From NCBI GenBank assembly GCA_030597275.1, contig JAUVSB010000044.1, positions 1 to 9,446 of the forward strand: a stretch of DNA of 9,446 nt, read 5' to 3'. This stretch comes from Gammaproteobacteria bacterium (lineage in GTDB: Bacteria; Pseudomonadota; Gammaproteobacteria; BMS3Bbin11). Shown piece by piece: positions 7,409-9,446 of this stretch (its first letter is position 1; every line of letters begins with the position of its first letter). The notes beneath the pieces were generated by a model. That model was given only the letters and a program-made list of their open reading frames with translations, was not told where the DNA came from and ran no database searches. A program made the position numbers and the translations under genes.

Positions 7409-7852
7409 TCAGGCGAGTTGTTTTTCGCGGATTTCAGCCAGTGTTTTGCAATCGATACACTTAGTCGCAGTAGGGCGTGCCTCCAGGCGCTGAATGCCGA
7501 TCTCTACCCCACACGAGTCACAATAGCCGTAATCAGAGGTTTCGATGAAATCAATTGATTCATCAATTTTCTTGATCAGTTTGCGTTCGCGGTCGCGGCT
7601 GCGCAATTCCAGTGATATATCTGTTTCCTGGCTGGCCCTGTCATTGGGGTCTGGATGATTTTCAGTCTCATCCTGCATGGAATGCACTGTGCGTGAAACT
7701 TCATCAAGCAATTCCTGCCGCCAGGCGGTCAGAACATTTCGAAAATGCTCGTGTTGCTTGGGGTTCATGTACTCTTCACCCTTTTTTGCAGTATAGGGTT
7801 TAATACCGTGAATCAGTATATCTGTAGGGTCAGTTTTTTTGCTGGCCGCCAT
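7409..7852 (-). CDS. dksA: RNA polymerase-binding transcription factor DksA
   Basis: DksA inserts a coiled coil into the RNA polymerase secondary channel and, with ppGpp, represses rRNA promoters and activates amino-acid biosynthesis promoters. The 147-residue protein (E. coli 151) is nearly collinear with E. coli DksA. It has KPYTAKKGEEYMN and the coiled-coil tip DPNDRA with the functional aspartates Asp68 and Asp71. It also has LELRSRDRERKLIKKI, a Cys4 zinc finger (Cys111, 114, 132, 135) and the C-terminal helix TLAEIREKQ. The reading frame extends to an upstream ATG at 7876. The start at 7852 is preferred because AGGAGA (7859-7864, complement) lies six bases upstream of it, while the earlier ATG has no such site and the extra residues MDYRRRCY do not resemble DksA. 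Confidence 0.96.
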   Translation of the reverse strand: MAASKKTDPTDILIHGIKPYTAKKGEEYMNPKQHEHFRNVLTAWRQELLDEVSRTVHSMQDETENHPDPNDRASQETDISLELRSRDRERKLIKKIDESIDFIETSDYGYCDSCGVEIGIQRLEARPTATKCIDCKTLAEIREKQLA

Positions 7853-7858
7853 GTAGCA

Positions 7859-7864
7859 TCTCCT
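7859..7864 (-). promoter_or_regulatory. Ribosome-binding site deciding the dksA start
   Basis: On the minus strand this reads AGGAGA, six bases before the ATG at 7852. It falls inside the coding frame of the longer alternative start at 7876, arguing that the longer form is an over-extension. Confidence 0.8.
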
Positions 7865-7875
7865 GCGATAATCCA

Positions 7876-7904
7876 TTGAAAAATTAACGACGCGAACATA
7901 TAGC
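7876..7904 (+). promoter_or_regulatory. Predicted promoter for the cbbY-like gene
   Basis: TTGAAA (7876-7881, 5 of 6 consensus) and TATAGC (7899-7904, 4 of 6) are separated by 17 bases, predicting a start near 7911 and a leader of about 50 nt. Its -10 box overlaps the predicted minus-strand dksA -10 box. Confidence 0.4.
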
Positions 7905-7926
7905 AGATTTATATGGTGTGTTGCAA
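7897..7926 (-). promoter_or_regulatory. Predicted promoter for dksA
   Basis: Read on the minus strand, TTGCAA (7921-7926) and TATATG (7897-7902) are 18 bases apart. The -10 is preceded by TGC, an extended -10 element. Transcription would start near 7890, giving a leader of roughly 38 nt to the preferred dksA start. Each hexamer matches 4 of 6 consensus bases. Confidence 0.4.
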
Positions 7927-7928
7927 CA
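7919..7928. repeat. Perfect 10-bp palindrome in the dksA/cbbY divergent region
   Basis: TGTTGCAACA is fully self-complementary and contains the predicted dksA -35 box. A second inverted repeat, CATATA (7897-7902) with TATATG (7910-7915), lies beside it. Either could be an operator, but short palindromes arise by chance in AT-rich DNA. Confidence 0.3.
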
Positions 7929-7961
7929 AGGATTATTTAATAGTGGGGTGGAAAAATTAGT

Positions 7962-8723
7962 ATGTCACTGAAAGCATTGATATTTGACGTTGACGGAACT
8001 TTAGCGGATACCGAGAGAAATGGGCATCGTGTTGCCTACAACAGGGCATTTGAACAGCTCGGTGTTGAGTGGAACTGGAGTGAAACCACCTACGGTGAAT
8101 TGCTCACTGTCAGTGGCGGCAAGGAACGGATGAAGTATTTTGTAGAAAACTATCAGCCTGTAATCCCTGCTGATAGTGCCATAGAAGAGCTAATTGCAGA
8201 CATTTACTACTGCAAAACAAAGATTTTCAAGGAAATGCTGCTGACCGGTCTAATTCCATTGCGGAGTGGTGTTGAAAGGTTATTTAATGAGGCACGTGAG
8301 GCAGGAATAAGGCTGGCCATCGCGACAACCACGGCACCATCAAATATTCAATATTTACTCACTAGTACTTTAGGCGAAGAATCACTGGACTGGTTCGATA
8401 TTATCGCGGCCGGTGATATTGTCGAAAATAAAAAGCCTTCACCTGAGATCTACCAGCTGGTACTAAAAGAAATGGGCTGGAAAGCAGAAGAATGCGTTGC
8501 TTTCGAGGATTCTGAAAACGGATGCCTGTCTGCCAGGGGGGCTGATCTACCGGTGATTATTACGGTGAACGCTTATACGCGTGAGGAGCCGTTTATCGGT
8601 GCAGCACTGGTGTTGGACCAGCTAGGCGACCCTGGCGATCCTGTAGAGCTTATAGATGATCCTCAGGGGGCTTTTGAAGGCTCAATGCTCAGTATCGACT
8701 ACCTGACCAGCAATTTCGGCTAG
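7962..8723 (+). CDS. cbbY: CbbY-like HAD-superfamily sugar-phosphate phosphatase
   Basis: A 253-residue HAD hydrolase most like CbbY. In Rhodobacter sphaeroides and plants CbbY dephosphorylates xylulose-1,5-bisphosphate, a Rubisco inhibitor made by misprotonation. HAD motif I is FDVDGT with nucleophile Asp9 and acid/base Asp11; motif II is in AIATTT (Thr122-124); motif III Lys is in NKKPSP (157-158); motif IV is FEDSENG (Glu182, Asp183). CbbY-type cap features are AxTE-like ADTERNGHR (15-23), ELLTVSGGKERM (46-57) and TREEPF. The C-terminal tail is longer and acidic compared with the roughly 230-residue Rhodobacter protein. The ATG is preceded by GGGGTGGA at a slightly long distance. No Rubisco or other Calvin-cycle gene is in the window, so the substrate is inferred from similarity. 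Other HAD phosphatase or phosphoglucomutase-like activities remain possible. Confidence 0.82.
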   Translation: MSLKALIFDVDGTLADTERNGHRVAYNRAFEQLGVEWNWSETTYGELLTVSGGKERMKYFVENYQPVIPADSAIEELIADIYYCKTKIFKEMLLTGLIPLRSGVERLFNEAREAGIRLAIATTTAPSNIQYLLTSTLGEESLDWFDIIAAGDIVENKKPSPEIYQLVLKEMGWKAEECVAFEDSENGCLSARGADLPVIITVNAYTREEPFIGAALVLDQLGDPGDPVELIDDPQGAFEGSMLSIDYLTSNFG

Positions 8724-8734
8724 AGAGCATCAAT

Positions 8735-9446
8735 ATGGCTACTAGAATGTCAGAAAGAGCTCAGCAGATCGAGCCTTTCTACGTCATGAAGATCCTGCAG
8801 CAAGCCAGAGAACTGGAGTCACAGGGTAAATCGATCATCCATATGGAAATAGGGGAACCTGATTTCCCTTCGCCAGCTATGGTTGTAGAGGCTGGCAAGC
8901 AGGCACTGGATAATCAGCTTACCCACTATACTCCTGCAAATGGTCTGCCTGAGCTAAGGGCGGCTATCGCCAACAGATATTCAGATCAGGCAAATATCGA
9001 TCCCGATCGGATAGTCGTAACTCCCGGGGCATCCGGTGCACTGCAGCTGGTCATGGCACTGTTATTAAATCCCGGTGACGGAATCATGCTGGCCGACCCG
9101 GGATATCCCTGTAACCGGCATATTGCCAGTTTGTTTAGTGCTGATATCCAGTCGGTAGCGGTCAACGAAGAAACGGACTATCAACTCAGTGCTGAGCTGG
9201 TCGAAAAAAACTGGCAGGAAAACACCCGGCTTGTACTGATTGCCAGTCCATCAAACCCAACCGGTACGCTGATACCTCAACAGGAGCTATCTGCCATTTA
9301 TCAGCTGGTGCAGAAAAAAGGGGCAAGCCTGGTCGTTGATGAGATCTATCATGGCCTGGTTTACGATCAGCAAGCTCCCAGCGCACTGAGTTGCGGTGAC
9401 CAGGTTTTTGTCATCAACAGCTTTTCCAAGTATTACGGCATGACAG
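8735..9446 (+). CDS. Class I/II PLP-dependent aminotransferase (3'-truncated by window edge)
   Basis: The frame runs from ATG 8735 to the window end without a stop, giving 237 residues of a protein expected to be near 390-400. It is a fold-type I aminotransferase of the aspartate aminotransferase superfamily. Visible motifs are MEIGEPDFPSP (Gly40 region contacting substrate), HYTPANGLPELR, TPGASGALQL (cofactor phosphate contact), DPGYPC, SPSNPTGT with Asn174, VDEIYHGL with Asp202 and Tyr205 that hold the PLP ring, and SFSKYYGM with the Schiff-base lysine Lys232. Substrate specificity cannot be deduced; an alanine- or aspartate-type enzyme is plausible. The start has AGAGAG (8722-8727) seven bases upstream, better than the alternative ATG at 8747. 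It lies 11 bp after the cbbY-like gene, so the two are probably co-transcribed. Confidence 0.93.
   Translation, partial: MATRMSERAQQIEPFYVMKILQQARELESQGKSIIHMEIGEPDFPSPAMVVEAGKQALDNQLTHYTPANGLPELRAAIANRYSDQANIDPDRIVVTPGASGALQLVMALLLNPGDGIMLADPGYPCNRHIASLFSADIQSVAVNEETDYQLSAELVEKNWQENTRLVLIASPSNPTGTLIPQQELSAIYQLVQKKGASLVVDEIYHGLVYDQQAPSALSCGDQVFVINSFSKYYGMT

Noticed and set aside
7376..7803. Small plus-strand open frames (60 and 63 aa) opposite dksA
   Set aside because: They lie antisense to the strongly conserved dksA coding sequence and show no ribosome-binding site or family motif.
7853..7876. N-terminal extension of DksA to the ATG at 7876
   Set aside because: The extension contains the AGGAGA ribosome-binding site of the downstream ATG and does not resemble DksA family N-termini.
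9186..9386. Minus-strand 66-aa open frame opposite the aminotransferase
   Set aside because: It is antisense to conserved PLP-enzyme coding sequence with no independent support.
1..9446. Search for a novel defence, mobile or biosynthetic system
   Set aside because: All genes belong to known housekeeping families in a conserved arrangement; no direct-repeat arrays, integrase or transposase genes, or unrecognised large open frames were seen.

Overview
This window carries a conserved chromosomal housekeeping block, most likely from a gammaproteobacterium. The evidence is the gene order infB-rbfA-truB-rpsO-pnp, which is the downstream part of the classical nusA/infB operon, together with proteins closest to the Escherichia coli-type forms: IF2 with a long charged linker, DksA with the DPxDRA tip and a four-cysteine zinc finger, and a YheT-type hydrolase. 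Genus or species cannot be read from the sequence. A CbbY-type phosphatase hints at, but does not prove, a CO2-fixing (for example sulfur-oxidising) lineage.

Layout. Positions 1-6345 (+ strand) hold the translation/RNA-metabolism cluster. infB is cut at its 5' end by the window edge. It is followed by rbfA after 11 bp, then by truB, which overlaps the rbfA stop codon by 4 bp. A 193-bp spacer follows, with a structured AT-rich segment and a good sigma70-like promoter in front of rpsO. pnp follows rpsO after 50 bp and starts at TTG. A strong Rho-independent terminator at 6373-6397 closes the block. These genes initiate translation (IF2), mature the 30S subunit (RbfA, S15), modify tRNA (TruB) and turn over mRNA (PNPase).

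Positions 6396-7852 (- strand) hold two genes read toward the cluster. dksA (RNA polymerase/ppGpp cofactor) comes first, followed by a YheT-family alpha/beta hydrolase whose stop codon lies inside the pnp terminator's T tract. A perfect inverted repeat separates them.

Positions 7853-7961 form a compact divergent control region. Predicted promoters for dksA (- strand) and for the next gene (+ strand) overlap at their -10 boxes, and two short palindromes lie there. Positions 7962-9446 (+ strand) hold a CbbY-like HAD phosphatase and, 11 bp later, a class I PLP aminotransferase that runs off the window.

No mobile element, CRISPR array, tRNA or rRNA was seen, nor any previously undescribed system. 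The items worth a second look are regulatory: the rpsO leader, the truB-rpsO spacer, the small pnp 5' hairpin, and the dksA/cbbY divergent promoter. No gene-free stretch exceeds 300 bases.
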